A stretch of DNA of 11,103 bases from JAAEQG01 sp023133475 (GTDB lineage: Bacteria; Planctomycetota; Phycisphaerae; UBA1845). A model generated the notes under the pieces. The model saw only the letters and a list, made by a program, of their open reading frames with translations, was not told the DNA's origin and did not search any database. Shown here in pieces: positions 1 through 5,516 of the stretch. Position 1 is the first letter of the stretch, and every line of letters begins with the position of its first letter. The position numbers were made by a program, and so were the translations under genes. The stretch lies in the NCBI GenBank assembly GCA_030631415.1, contig DAOVLE010000177.1, positions 1 to 11,103 on the forward strand. Direction: 5' to 3'.

Positions 1-190
1 CAGCCCGTGGGGAATATAAACCGCATCTGCGCAAAAGCCCTGGAAGGGCGACGGAGGTTCGCAAGGGGACTGTGGATCACGTGTCCTCCGCCCCGCCGGG
101 GCTTGACGTTCCGTCCGCGCTCCCGTTCCCCAGGGCTTGCGCTCTGGGCTATTAACCGTCGTCCCTCCGGGACTGTTCGCGAGACTTGGT
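1..190. repeat. Hairpin-rich non-coding stretch, probable interspersed repeat
   Basis: No convincing gene lies here. The stretch holds three small stem-loops. At 37-49, GCCCT pairs with AGGGC around GGA. At 129-148, an 8-bp stem has one G-U pair around TTGC. At 161-173, GTCCC pairs with GGGAC around TCC. A short open frame at 7-192 gives an Arg/Pro-rich peptide without domain features and is best read as translation of structured repeat DNA. From memory, similar strings (CAGGGCTTGCG, GGGCTATTAACCGTCGTCCC) recur in planctomycete genomes, but I could not check this. It lies directly downstream of greA, so on the minus strand its hairpins could also end or stabilise that transcript. There is no U-tract, so a classical terminator is not supported. 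The left edge may be cut by the window. Confidence 0.45.
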
Positions 191-193
191 AAC

Positions 194-218
194 ATTCTCA
201 ATTCTCAATTCTCAATTC
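194..218. repeat. Heptamer tandem repeat ATTCTCA x3.5 at the 3' end of greA
   Basis: Three perfect ATTCTCA units (194-200, 201-207, 208-214) are followed by a partial ATTC. Read on the minus strand the unit is AATTGAG. The TGA stop codon of greA (212-214) is part of the repeat, so the last sense codon and the stop come from the first unit. This is one of five 7-bp tandem tracts in the window. Confidence 0.85.
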
Positions 219-2443
219 CCCTCGGGGACGGTTTGCTGAAGTGAGTTCTCGATCCCCTCGATCAGGTACGCTCCGCAATACTCACCGAAGTCCAAGGTGA
301 CCGTGTCGCCCGGAGCCAGCCCCATCAGCCGTTGGCCTAAAGGGGTCTTGTAATTGTAAATCCTTCGATCGATGTCCGCTTCGCGCGGGCCAAGAAAAGT
401 CATCCGGCACGTTTGGCCATCATCGGTGTTGCGAAGCGTTACGCGAGTCCCAAAGCCGATCTGATCCTGGGGAACTTCCCAGTCCTTGAACACAACAGCC
501 TGGGCCAACTGCTTCTGCAACTGAGCCACTCGGGCACGCAATAAATCGCGCTCCTCAAGGGCGAACTTGTATTCTGAATTCTCCGAAAGGTCTCCGTGGG
601 AGGCGGCTTCGCCAATCGCCTTGGCGTTCTCACGCATCTTGACGTTGACCAGTTCGTCGATTTCCGCCACGAGTTTTGATCGCCCCGCGGCGGTCATGTA
701 CAAAATGTCTTCCCGTTTCCATGGGCTGACCTCCGGCAGGCGATGCTCCTGAGGGAAGGTTGTGCGAATCAGCTTGATCAGGTCCTCCGGGACCGCTCGC
801 CCGAGGTTGTCGAGCCGGACAATCTGTGTTTGCCATGTGGCAGCCACGCCCGCGTCGGTCTGTTCGAGGCACCGCTTGAACTGTGCGTACTGGTTGGCAT
901 TGAGGGCGTCCCGCACGCGGTTCTGGATGACCTTCTTGTGCTCGCGGGAGATATCGTCACGACGCTTCATCTCGCCGGCCACCCCCACCAGTTTGGCACA
1001 CAAGGTGGGCAACGGAGGGACAGGCACGTCAAGCCCCGCATCAGGGCCCAGCCAAAGCCAAGCCAATGCGTTGACGTTTTTCACCGGCTCCTTGAGCACT
1101 CGCTGCACCAGGGCGTCGAATTGCACCCCGTCAAAACCACCAGCCATCAAGTCGCGGGCCAGTAGATCACATACCCCCGCAGGAGCCTGGGGCAGCAACG
1201 CTTCGCAAAATTCCGGATACCTTGCGGGGTGGGCCAACTTCAAGCAGCGACAGGCTGCCGGCCAAAGAGCCTCCGACCCCAGCCTACCCACAAGTTCCGC
1301 AGGGATGCCGGCAGAGCCCAGAAACTTGACCACCGCTTGATCCGCCTCCTCTTCGCCGACCCCCATGGCAAGAGCCGCCCTCCGCGAAACCAGCAGGTGC
1401 ACCAGAACACCGTCAGCACCAACCTTCGCCTGCCGCCGAACAGCCTGGTCAATCCGCTTCTTGAACCGCGCGAGCATCTCGGAGTCCGGCTCCTTGGCTG
1501 CACTTTTGCACTCGCGGAGGTAGTCCTCGATGCAAGCCAGTTGCTCCAGCGGATCGTGAAGTTTTTTGAACCTGGCCTCGGTTTGCGATTCGAGCGCGAT
1601 AGCCACGGCATGGTAAAAGAGCTCATAAGGGGCGCGTCCCTTGATCTGCACGTTCGCGTTGTGTCTAAGGGCTGCACGGGCCTTACTCCACCACTTGGTC
1701 CACTCGCCGTCGGGAATAGCCTCCGGGACGAGCTGGTCAGCCAGCGCGTCGCTATCGATCTTGTCGCCGTGAGCGTGCAGAATGCTGATTACCACTTGGC
1801 CTGGTTCGGCTGCCAACATTTTCTTGAACCGCTCCGGGAGGAACTGCCGCAGCACTCGGAAATCGTCCTCACCAGCCACCTCGTATTCGTCTGCCAACTC
1901 GACCGGCCCGAAAGTCCGCTTGCCCTTCGGCGTTTGCACGGTCACTTCCCAGGTCTCAGCCTCGATGGTTTCGACCCGGGCTGCTTTATGTTCGTAACGA
2001 GCCACCAGATAGGAGCCCGGCTGGAGGTTCAGGCAGACGTCCAGTGTGCGCAATGCCCGCCGGGGCGGGCGACCGCCGGCAATGCCCGCCTCCTCCAGCA
2101 AGACGGAAAGGTTCGTAAGGTCAGGGTAGGCTATAGTATACAGTTCCGCCACTTGCACCTTAAGCTCGTCGCTCTGATTGAGCGCGAGTAGGAACGGGCC
2201 TGCCACCCTTAGCGTTTCCATCGCCTCGGCGTTCTCCTGAACGGTCTCGAGCGCCGCCCAGGCCAACGTTTCCGCCTCGTTGACCCGATCGCGGTCCGCC
2301 AGCTCTTTGAGCAACGGAGCCCAACAAGCCACCTCCACGGCATCTGCACCGTGTTTTTCGAGATTCGCCATCCAGAGTTCTTCCACGGTCTTGGAATTGC
2401 CACTAGCAGCCAACTGAATCATCGCTGTCAAGTCTGCTTTCAT
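212..2443 (-). CDS. greA: Transcription elongation (transcript cleavage) factor GreA with long N-terminal extension
   Basis: GreA binds in the RNA polymerase secondary channel and stimulates cleavage of backtracked RNA. The GreA unit is the last ~166 of 743 residues. A coiled coil from about residue 578 carries the tip motif HGDLSENSEY, with the acidic pair D618 and E621 that positions the catalytic Mg2+. A C-terminal FKBP-like globular domain (about 660-743) contains the YKTPLGQRLMGL and GDTV stretches typical of the family. Ordinary GreA is ~158 residues. The ~575-residue N-terminal part is largely helical and includes EWTKWWSKAR (247-256). From memory this resembles the long GreA of chlamydiae and other PVC bacteria, so it looks like a lineage form and not a chance fusion. 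The ATG at 2443 follows GAGGT at good spacing, and a promoter candidate lies 54 bases upstream. The stop codon sits inside a heptamer repeat. The family assignment is firm; the role of the extension is unknown. Confidence 0.93.
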   Translation of the reverse strand: MKADLTAMIQLAASGNSKTVEELWMANLEKHGADAVEVACWAPLLKELADRDRVNEAETLAWAALETVQENAEAMETLRVAGPFLLALNQSDELKVQVAELYTIAYPDLTNLSVLLEEAGIAGGRPPRRALRTLDVCLNLQPGSYLVARYEHKAARVETIEAETWEVTVQTPKGKRTFGPVELADEYEVAGEDDFRVLRQFLPERFKKMLAAEPGQVVISILHAHGDKIDSDALADQLVPEAIPDGEWTKWWSKARAALRHNANVQIKGRAPYELFYHAVAIALESQTEARFKKLHDPLEQLACIEDYLRECKSAAKEPDSEMLARFKKRIDQAVRRQAKVGADGVLVHLLVSRRAALAMGVGEEEADQAVVKFLGSAGIPAELVGRLGSEALWPAACRCLKLAHPARYPEFCEALLPQAPAGVCDLLARDLMAGGFDGVQFDALVQRVLKEPVKNVNALAWLWLGPDAGLDVPVPPLPTLCAKLVGVAGEMKRRDDISREHKKVIQNRVRDALNANQYAQFKRCLEQTDAGVAATWQTQIVRLDNLGRAVPEDLIKLIRTTFPQEHRLPEVSPWKREDILYMTAAGRSKLVAEIDELVNVKMRENAKAIGEAASHGDLSENSEYKFALEERDLLRARVAQLQKQLAQAVVFKDWEVPQDQIGFGTRVTLRNTDDGQTCRMTFLGPREADIDRRIYNYKTPLGQRLMGLAPGDTVTLDFGEYCGAYLIEGIENSLQQTVPEGN

Positions 2444-2496
2444 GCCTACCTCATCGAGAAACCGCCACCATCGCCCCCAAAAACACCGAAACTACC

Positions 2497-2525
2497 ATTA
2501 TCGTCTTTTCCGAAAACCTTGTCGA
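2497..2525 (-). promoter_or_regulatory. Sigma-70-type promoter candidate for greA
   Basis: On the minus strand a TCGACA box (2520-2525, 5/6 to TTGACA) is followed after 17 bases by GATAAT (2497-2502, 5/6 to TATAAT). The start would fall near 2490, giving a leader of about 47 bases before the greA ATG. Both boxes and the spacing are good for such a GC-rich region. There is no experimental support. Confidence 0.5.
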
Positions 2526-2590
2526 GCATCGAATGCCCTCCGCGTGCCTGCATTTGCTTGACCGAGTTGGAACTTTCACACAAGATGCGA

Positions 2591-2637
2591 AAGAGGCAAG
2601 AGGCAGGAGGCAAGAGGCAACAAGGCAACAAGGCAAA
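2591..2637. repeat. Purine-rich 7/8-bp tandem tract (GCAAGAG / GCAACAAG)
   Basis: GCAAGAG-type 7-base units run into 8-base GCAACAAG units and stop right at the palindromic repeat that starts at 2639. The inverted counterpart is at 4602-4650, next to another copy of the same palindrome. Together they form the 81-bp inverted repeat described in the findings. This is part of the 348-bp divergent spacer between greA and the transglutaminase-like gene. Confidence 0.7.
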
Positions 2638-2638
2638 T

Positions 2639-2696
2639 GTAGGGCGGGTTCCACCCGCCACCCCATGCCACGAAGGCGGGTAGAACCCGCCCTACA
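2639..2696 (-). repeat. 58-bp GTAGGG double palindrome, copy 1 (reverse orientation)
   Basis: Both arms are small inverted repeats of the type GGCGGGT-nnn-ACCCGCC, and the two arms are also inverted repeats of each other (about 21 bp). The element can therefore form one long stem or two short hairpins. The centre on this strand reads CCCATGCCACG. Related copies lie at 4543-4601, 7528-7585 and 9448-9505, with a truncated copy at 3601-3633. This copy is the only full one that is not within about 50 bases of a gene's 3' end: it sits in a divergent spacer. It encodes nothing. Confidence 0.9.
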
Positions 2697-2702
2697 CCGC
2701 TT

Positions 2703-2751
2703 GGACTTTGGACCTTGGACTTTGGACTTTGGACCTTGGACTTTGGACTTT
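2703..2751. repeat. Heptamer tandem repeat GGACTTT/GGACCTT x7
   Basis: Seven uninterrupted 7-base units occur in the order ACTTT, ACCTT, ACTTT, ACTTT, ACCTT, ACTTT, ACTTT after GG. It lies 40 bases upstream of the transglutaminase-like gene. An open frame runs through it and would extend that protein by a WTLDLGLWTL-like repeat; I treat this as read-through of repeat DNA and not as protein. Confidence 0.9.
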
Positions 2752-2763
2752 AGGACCGGCATA

Positions 2764-2787
2764 TTTAGCGGCGACCCGGAGGGGAGC
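2764..2787 (+). promoter_or_regulatory. 24-nt repeat unit supplying the ribosome-binding region of the next gene
   Basis: The unit starts TTTAGCGGCGAC and ends GGAGGGGAGC. It matches the last of three units at 6639-6711 with one difference. Its purine-rich end lies 4 bases before the ATG at 2792 and is the only Shine-Dalgarno-like sequence there. An ATG directly after the unit (2788) would give only three codons, so the start at 2792 is preferred. Confidence 0.55.
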
Positions 2788-2791
2788 ATGG

Positions 2792-3604
2792 ATGCTTGAA
2801 AAGCTGAACAGTCTTCCACGGCGGTATCGCTGGTCTATTAAGGGGGCAGTGCTGGGCGTGACCTGCTTCCTGGTCCTGTACCCCTATCCACACCTGTTCC
2901 TCAAGCACATTCGGCACTGGCAGAACCCCAATGCCTTGATAGATCCCCATGCTCCGGCATTACAGGTGCTGGCGGATGAACTCCGCGAAACACTCGAGGG
3001 AACCGAGGACCCACGCGAAGTTCTCCGCGCGGTGGAAAACTGTGTCACCGAGCACATCGAATACCAGTTTGATTGGGAACGCTGGGGCGTCGCCGATTAT
3101 CTGCCCACGCTAAACGAAGTGCTGGCCAACCGCCGTGAAGATTGCGACGGCCGAGCGGTGGCGGCTGCGAGTCTGTTGCAGAACCTGGGTTACCGGGCGG
3201 AACTGGTCTCCGACTTCGCCCACGTATGGGTCAAGACAGACCACGGCGAGTTGCTCGGGCCAGGTGCCGTCAAAGCCCTCATCGCCACCGACGAAGGGCT
3301 TAAGGTCAACTGGTGCTGGGGGCTGATCAGCAGCTTCGCCGATGCGTTGGGTTATGGGGTGGCAGTGTTTCCCCTTGGGCGGGAGCTGATCGTGTTGGTG
3401 GTGGTGTGGCTTATGCTGCTTGACACCCGCACCCCATGGCGTTTTGCGGCAATCGGGGCAGTGCTCTTGCTTATTGGTTTGCTCCTGATGCACCTTGGAG
3501 GTGAAAACCCGAGGGCTCCGATCCGCTGGTTGCAGGTGGTCGGCTTCGCCCAATTGGTTGTCGGCCCAGTGGTGCTGGTGTGGTCGGCAAGAACGAAACC
3601 GTAG
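2792..3604 (+). CDS. Membrane-anchored transglutaminase-like (papain-fold) protein
   Basis: The protein has 270 residues from the ATG at 2792. A hydrophobic segment (about 16-35) would anchor it. A soluble domain (about 50-180) follows, with the transglutaminase-like core: REDCDGRAVAAASLLQNLGY with candidate nucleophile C118, then DFAHVWVK with H144, and D150 as a possible third triad member. Three more hydrophobic segments follow (about 196-213, 217-236, 247-264). Bacterial members of this superfamily are usually peptidases or amide-bond enzymes and not protein cross-linkers; the substrate here cannot be told. The start is preferred over upstream in-frame starts because those lie in the heptamer tract and the 24-nt repeat. 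A weak promoter may lie at 2558-2586 (TTGACC, then CAAGAT). The TAG stop (3602-3604) lies within GTAG at the edge of a truncated palindromic repeat. The gene converges with the macro-like gene. Confidence 0.8.
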   Translation: MLEKLNSLPRRYRWSIKGAVLGVTCFLVLYPYPHLFLKHIRHWQNPNALIDPHAPALQVLADELRETLEGTEDPREVLRAVENCVTEHIEYQFDWERWGVADYLPTLNEVLANRREDCDGRAVAAASLLQNLGYRAELVSDFAHVWVKTDHGELLGPGAVKALIATDEGLKVNWCWGLISSFADALGYGVAVFPLGRELIVLVVVWLMLLDTRTPWRFAAIGAVLLLIGLLLMHLGGENPRAPIRWLQVVGFAQLVVGPVVLVWSARTKP

Positions 3605-3633
3605 CCGCGAAGGCGGGTGGAACCCGCCCTACA
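3601..3633 (-). repeat. Truncated GTAGGG palindrome
   Basis: One arm (GGCGGGTGGAACCCGCC plus CTACA) and the adjacent CGCGAA are kept, and the other arm is missing. The remaining GTAG at 3601-3604 holds the stop codon of the transglutaminase-like gene. This suggests an internal deletion of a full copy that once abutted this gene; that history is inference. It lies between two convergent genes, where a hairpin could end transcription from both sides. Confidence 0.75.
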
Positions 3634-3659
3634 ACTGACCTCCGCCCGACAGCCAGCCC

Positions 3660-4175
3660 CTACGGAATGTGTTTAACCACAATAATGTTCTCCGGCAGAG
3701 ACTCGAGGACCTTGGCGACGTCTTCCCAGGCAAGCCCGCCTTCGCAAAGCCCGGACCGGGGGAGCAATGTAACACTGTCGCCCACCAGGGCAGCCAGTTC
3801 CCGGGCACTTTTTGCGATCACCTGCAAACTAGGCCCACTCCAGGCGAATTGCTGCACAGGAAAAGACAACAACCCAGGCCTGATGACGTGAACGTGGTTG
3901 CCGCGTGAGGTGAGCAATCTGCCCAGGTCCGCTGCCAACCCATTAAAGCGTTGGGCGGCTTCCTTGGCGATTGCGGAGGTCATCACCGCCGTCCCATCGG
4001 GGTTGGTGGCACCGGTTGTGGGGAGGCAGCGATAATCAGCCCGCTCCCTCCACAGGTTGCAAGTTTTCTCTTTCATCTTTGATCCATCACCTGCCCCCGC
4101 GAGTTGTGCGTTGTCCACATTCTTTTGGGCGGCATCTGCGCGTGCCTGGTCTTCGATTGGTGCTGCTTTTGTCAT
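3660..4175 (-). CDS. Small protein resembling a macro-domain-like (ADP-ribose-binding) family
   Basis: The protein has 171 residues from the ATG at 4175, which follows GGAAG. The C-terminal ~138 residues contain NLWRERADYRCLPTTGATN, DGTAVMTSAIAKEAAQRF (about 60-77), a GNHVHVI strand, SFPVQQFAWSGPSLQVIAKS (about 104-123) and LLPRSGLCEGGLAWEDV (about 137-153). The order and spacing recall a small macro-like family I remember with DGxAVMGRG and LPRPGxGxGGLDWxxV motifs. If so, it would bind or hydrolyse ADP-ribose derivatives. Key glycines appear changed (MTSA for MGRG, GLCEGG for GCGxGG), so binding may be altered. The first ~33 residues are Ala/Gln/Asp-rich and may be untranslated: an ATG at 4076 with AGGTGA upstream is a real alternative. 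A GTG at 4202 is less likely. The gene is convergent with the transglutaminase-like gene. The call rests on remembered motifs only. Confidence 0.5.
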   Translation of the reverse strand: MTKAAPIEDQARADAAQKNVDNAQLAGAGDGSKMKEKTCNLWRERADYRCLPTTGATNPDGTAVMTSAIAKEAAQRFNGLAADLGRLLTSRGNHVHVIRPGLLSFPVQQFAWSGPSLQVIAKSARELAALVGDSVTLLPRSGLCEGGLAWEDVAKVLESLPENIIVVKHIP

Positions 4176-4202
4176 GATGGTCTTCCGGGAGATTCTCTGC
4201 AC

Positions 4203-4416
4203 GCGGCGATGCTTCCGGCACTCCCAACCCGTTAACTATTGATCGGGGCTCTTCCCACCGCAATTGAGCTTTGCGTCGGGAAGGGGGATATGCGGGCAAA
4301 CCGGTTGCCCGTTGGGTTCTCGGGAATCGGAGCTTGGCGAATCCTTGCATCATGCCGTTCACCAGAGACCGTTGCAAAACCATCTCGCAATCCAGCAGCC
4401 TGCTCGGCAAAGGGCT
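4203..4416. other. Leader or spacer upstream of the macro-like gene
   Basis: No gene is supported. If the promoter at 4417-4444 is used, this stretch is an unusually long minus-strand leader of about 200-235 bases. It holds one clear hairpin at 4293-4311 (7-bp stem CGGGCAA/TTGCCCG, loop ACCGG). I cannot match it to a known riboswitch or RNA family. Confidence 0.3.
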
Positions 4417-4444
4417 ATTATAGGGCACAAGAGGCGTTTGGAAA
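4417..4444 (-). promoter_or_regulatory. Promoter candidate pointing at the macro-like gene
   Basis: On the minus strand TTTCCA (4439-4444, 4/6) is followed after 16 bases by a perfect TATAAT (4417-4422). The predicted start is near 4410. The next gene in this direction begins about 235 bases later. The -35/-10 pattern TTTCCA-16-TATAmT matches the candidate promoter of the transpeptidase gene. Confidence 0.4.
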
Positions 4445-4473
4445 AGCCATAGCGGCCGGCATGAAAAGTGGAC

Positions 4474-4516
4474 GTAGGGTGGGTGGAACCTCGCGGAGCG
4501 AGGTGGAACCCACCAA
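4474..4516. repeat. Second GTAGGG-type hairpin repeat (GTAGGGTGGGT form)
   Basis: An outer pair GGTGGG/CCCACC encloses an inner stem ACCTCGC-GGA-GCGAGGT, with GTGGAACC repeated on each side. It shares the GTAGGG start and the TGGAACCC phrase with the 58-bp family but is a distinct sequence. It lies 27 bases before a full 58-bp copy, separated by a short CTCTTGCCT stretch. Confidence 0.7.
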
Positions 4517-4542
4517 CCGAGTATCGAGTCCCTCTTGCCTCT

Positions 4543-4601
4543 TGTAGGGCGGGTTCTACCCGCCTTCGTAGCATGGGGTGGCGGGTGGAACCCGCCCTAC
4601 A
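4543..4601 (+). repeat. 58-bp GTAGGG double palindrome, copy 2
   Basis: This is a full copy: arm GGCGGGTTCTACCCGCC, centre TTCGTAGCATGGGGT, arm GGCGGGTGGAACCCGCC. It is inverted relative to the copy at 2639-2696 and nearly identical to it. It lies 50 bases beyond the stop codon of the minus-strand membrane protein gene and could act at the 3' end of its transcript. Confidence 0.9.
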
Positions 4602-4650
4602 TTTGCCTTGTTGCCTCGTTGCCTTGTTGCCTTTCACCTCTTGCCTCTTC
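4602..4650. repeat. Purine/pyrimidine 7/8-bp tandem tract at the 3' end of the membrane protein gene
   Basis: TTGCCTTG-type 8-base units pass into CTTGCCT 7-base units. The minus-strand stop codon of the next gene (TGA, 4651-4653) directly abuts the tract. The tract is the inverted counterpart of 2591-2637. Confidence 0.7.
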
Positions 4651-5214
4651 TCAGGGCGTTGGGAGCGATTCGGTTGCGGTCAGAATCGCCAAAAAGAGCA
4701 ACCCCACAAACGCAACCCCGCTGAATACCTCCAGGCCGCGGAACAGGCGCTCCGTCCAGCGGTGAAACCCCCGCTTCATATTGGACCTGATGAAATCCTC
4801 GGAGGTGTGATAGTGTTTCCGGCTGATGACGTGTCGCGGGGCAATGATAGGCTCCGCCGCCCAGTAAACGTCCTGTTCTGCGTCTGGCTGGGCGGGTTCC
4901 AGTCGCGGGCGGGTCAGCCCCAGGTCCTGCTCGATCTTGGCGCGGCTGGTCACGGCTTCGAGATACCGCTGATAGAAGCGAAAGCATGCGTCCCGGGCGA
5001 TGCTCGATATTACATATACCAAGATAGGCCCCGCGCACAGCGAGGCGAAGTGATACCACCGCGATGCCATAAAAACGCCAACAACCGTGCCCGCCATCAG
5101 GAAAAGAACAAGCGTTGCACAAAACGCCACGCGCTTCTGATGGGCGTCCAGGAAATAGTGTTCCTCCCGCACCACCAGGTCGTAGGTTTTCAGCAGACGG
5201 TCCTGGTCGGTCAC
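4651..5214 (-). CDS. Three-helix membrane protein of unknown function
   Basis: The protein has 187 residues from a GTG at 5214, chosen because AGGAGG (5224-5229) lies 9 bases upstream. A longer frame to 5277 would begin inside a palindromic repeat. Residues 1-28 are charged and soluble. Two hydrophobic helices (about 29-50 and 54-73) are joined by a short turn. A charged linker (about 74-160) contains RFYQRYLEAVTSRAKIEQDL, likely helical. A last helix follows at about 162-181. The layout of a helical hairpin, a basic helix ending near a short Pro-containing motif and a C-terminal helix loosely recalls small bacterial membrane proteins of the RipA type, but I do not claim homology. There is no enzyme motif. 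It lies downstream of the L,D-transpeptidase gene on the same strand, 302 bases away across a palindromic element, so co-transcription is possible but unproven. Confidence 0.8.
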   Translation of the reverse strand: MTDQDRLLKTYDLVVREEHYFLDAHQKRVAFCATLVLFLMAGTVVGVFMASRWYHFASLCAGPILVYVISSIARDACFRFYQRYLEAVTSRAKIEQDLGLTRPRLEPAQPDAEQDVYWAAEPIIAPRHVISRKHYHTSEDFIRSNMKRGFHRWTERLFRGLEVFSGVAFVGLLFLAILTATESLPTP

Positions 5215-5247
5215 CTGATCGCACCTCCTGAGCCACTTACAATTCAA

Positions 5248-5454
5248 GTAACCGTTCACGCCGGGTGGCACGGACAAGAACCGCCGGCGAACAACGCTAC
5301 GACATTACCGTGGAATGTTCGAGCGGTTCTTGTCCGTGGGAGCACGCGACGGCCTTCGCCACGGACAAGGATCGCCGTCAGCATCTTGGCCCATTCGGAG
5401 CGTTTCTTCAAGGCGATCCTTGTCCGTGCCACCCCAGATGGCGTGAACGGTTAC
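5248..5454. repeat. 207-bp nested palindromic element (MITE-like)
   Basis: The ends form a 15-bp perfect inverted repeat (5248-5262 with 5440-5454, GGCGTGAACGGTTAC on the right). Inside are two perfect hairpins: 5269-5284 with 5323-5338 (16 bp, CACGGACAAGAACCGC) and 5360-5376 with 5412-5428 (17 bp, CACGGACAAGGATCGCC). All four inner arms contain the same 10-mer CACGGACAAG in alternating orientation. The outer arms can also pair as a 31-bp inverted repeat if a 5-base insertion (5435-5439) is looped out. I see no clear target-site duplication and no gene inside. It fills most of the spacer between the transpeptidase and membrane protein genes. Confidence 0.85.
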
Positions 5455-5516
5455 CAACTCAATTATCGTCACAGACCAGCCGGGCGGCAAGTGTTTTTGA
5501 TGGCGGGGCAACCGTT

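Noticed and set aside
1229..2191. A 320-residue plus-strand open frame.
   Set aside because: It is fully antisense to greA, whose frame has clear domain motifs. Long antisense frames are expected in GC-rich DNA.
2639..2696. Integron attC sites for the double palindromes.
   Set aside because: The two-arm fold is superficially similar, but I see no integrase gene or cassette array, and the genes lie in both orientations with their own promoters.
2708..2791. N-terminal extension of the transglutaminase-like protein into the GGACTTT tract.
   Set aside because: It reads repeat DNA as WTLDLG-type repeats; the ATG at 2792 has a purine-rich site and a normal protein start.
4300..4470. A tRNA or small RNA gene in the spacer before the macro-like gene.
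   Set aside because: I could not build a cloverleaf or find T-loop (GTTCRA) and acceptor pairing; only one simple hairpin and a promoter-like sequence were seen.
2616..4623. A classical composite transposon.
   Set aside because: The 81-bp arms are composites of simple tracts and palindromes, not insertion sequences, and no transposase or target duplication is visible.
5215..5277. Upstream ATG at 5277 for the membrane protein.
   Set aside because: It lies inside the 207-bp palindromic element, while the GTG at 5214 has AGGAGG 9 bases upstream.
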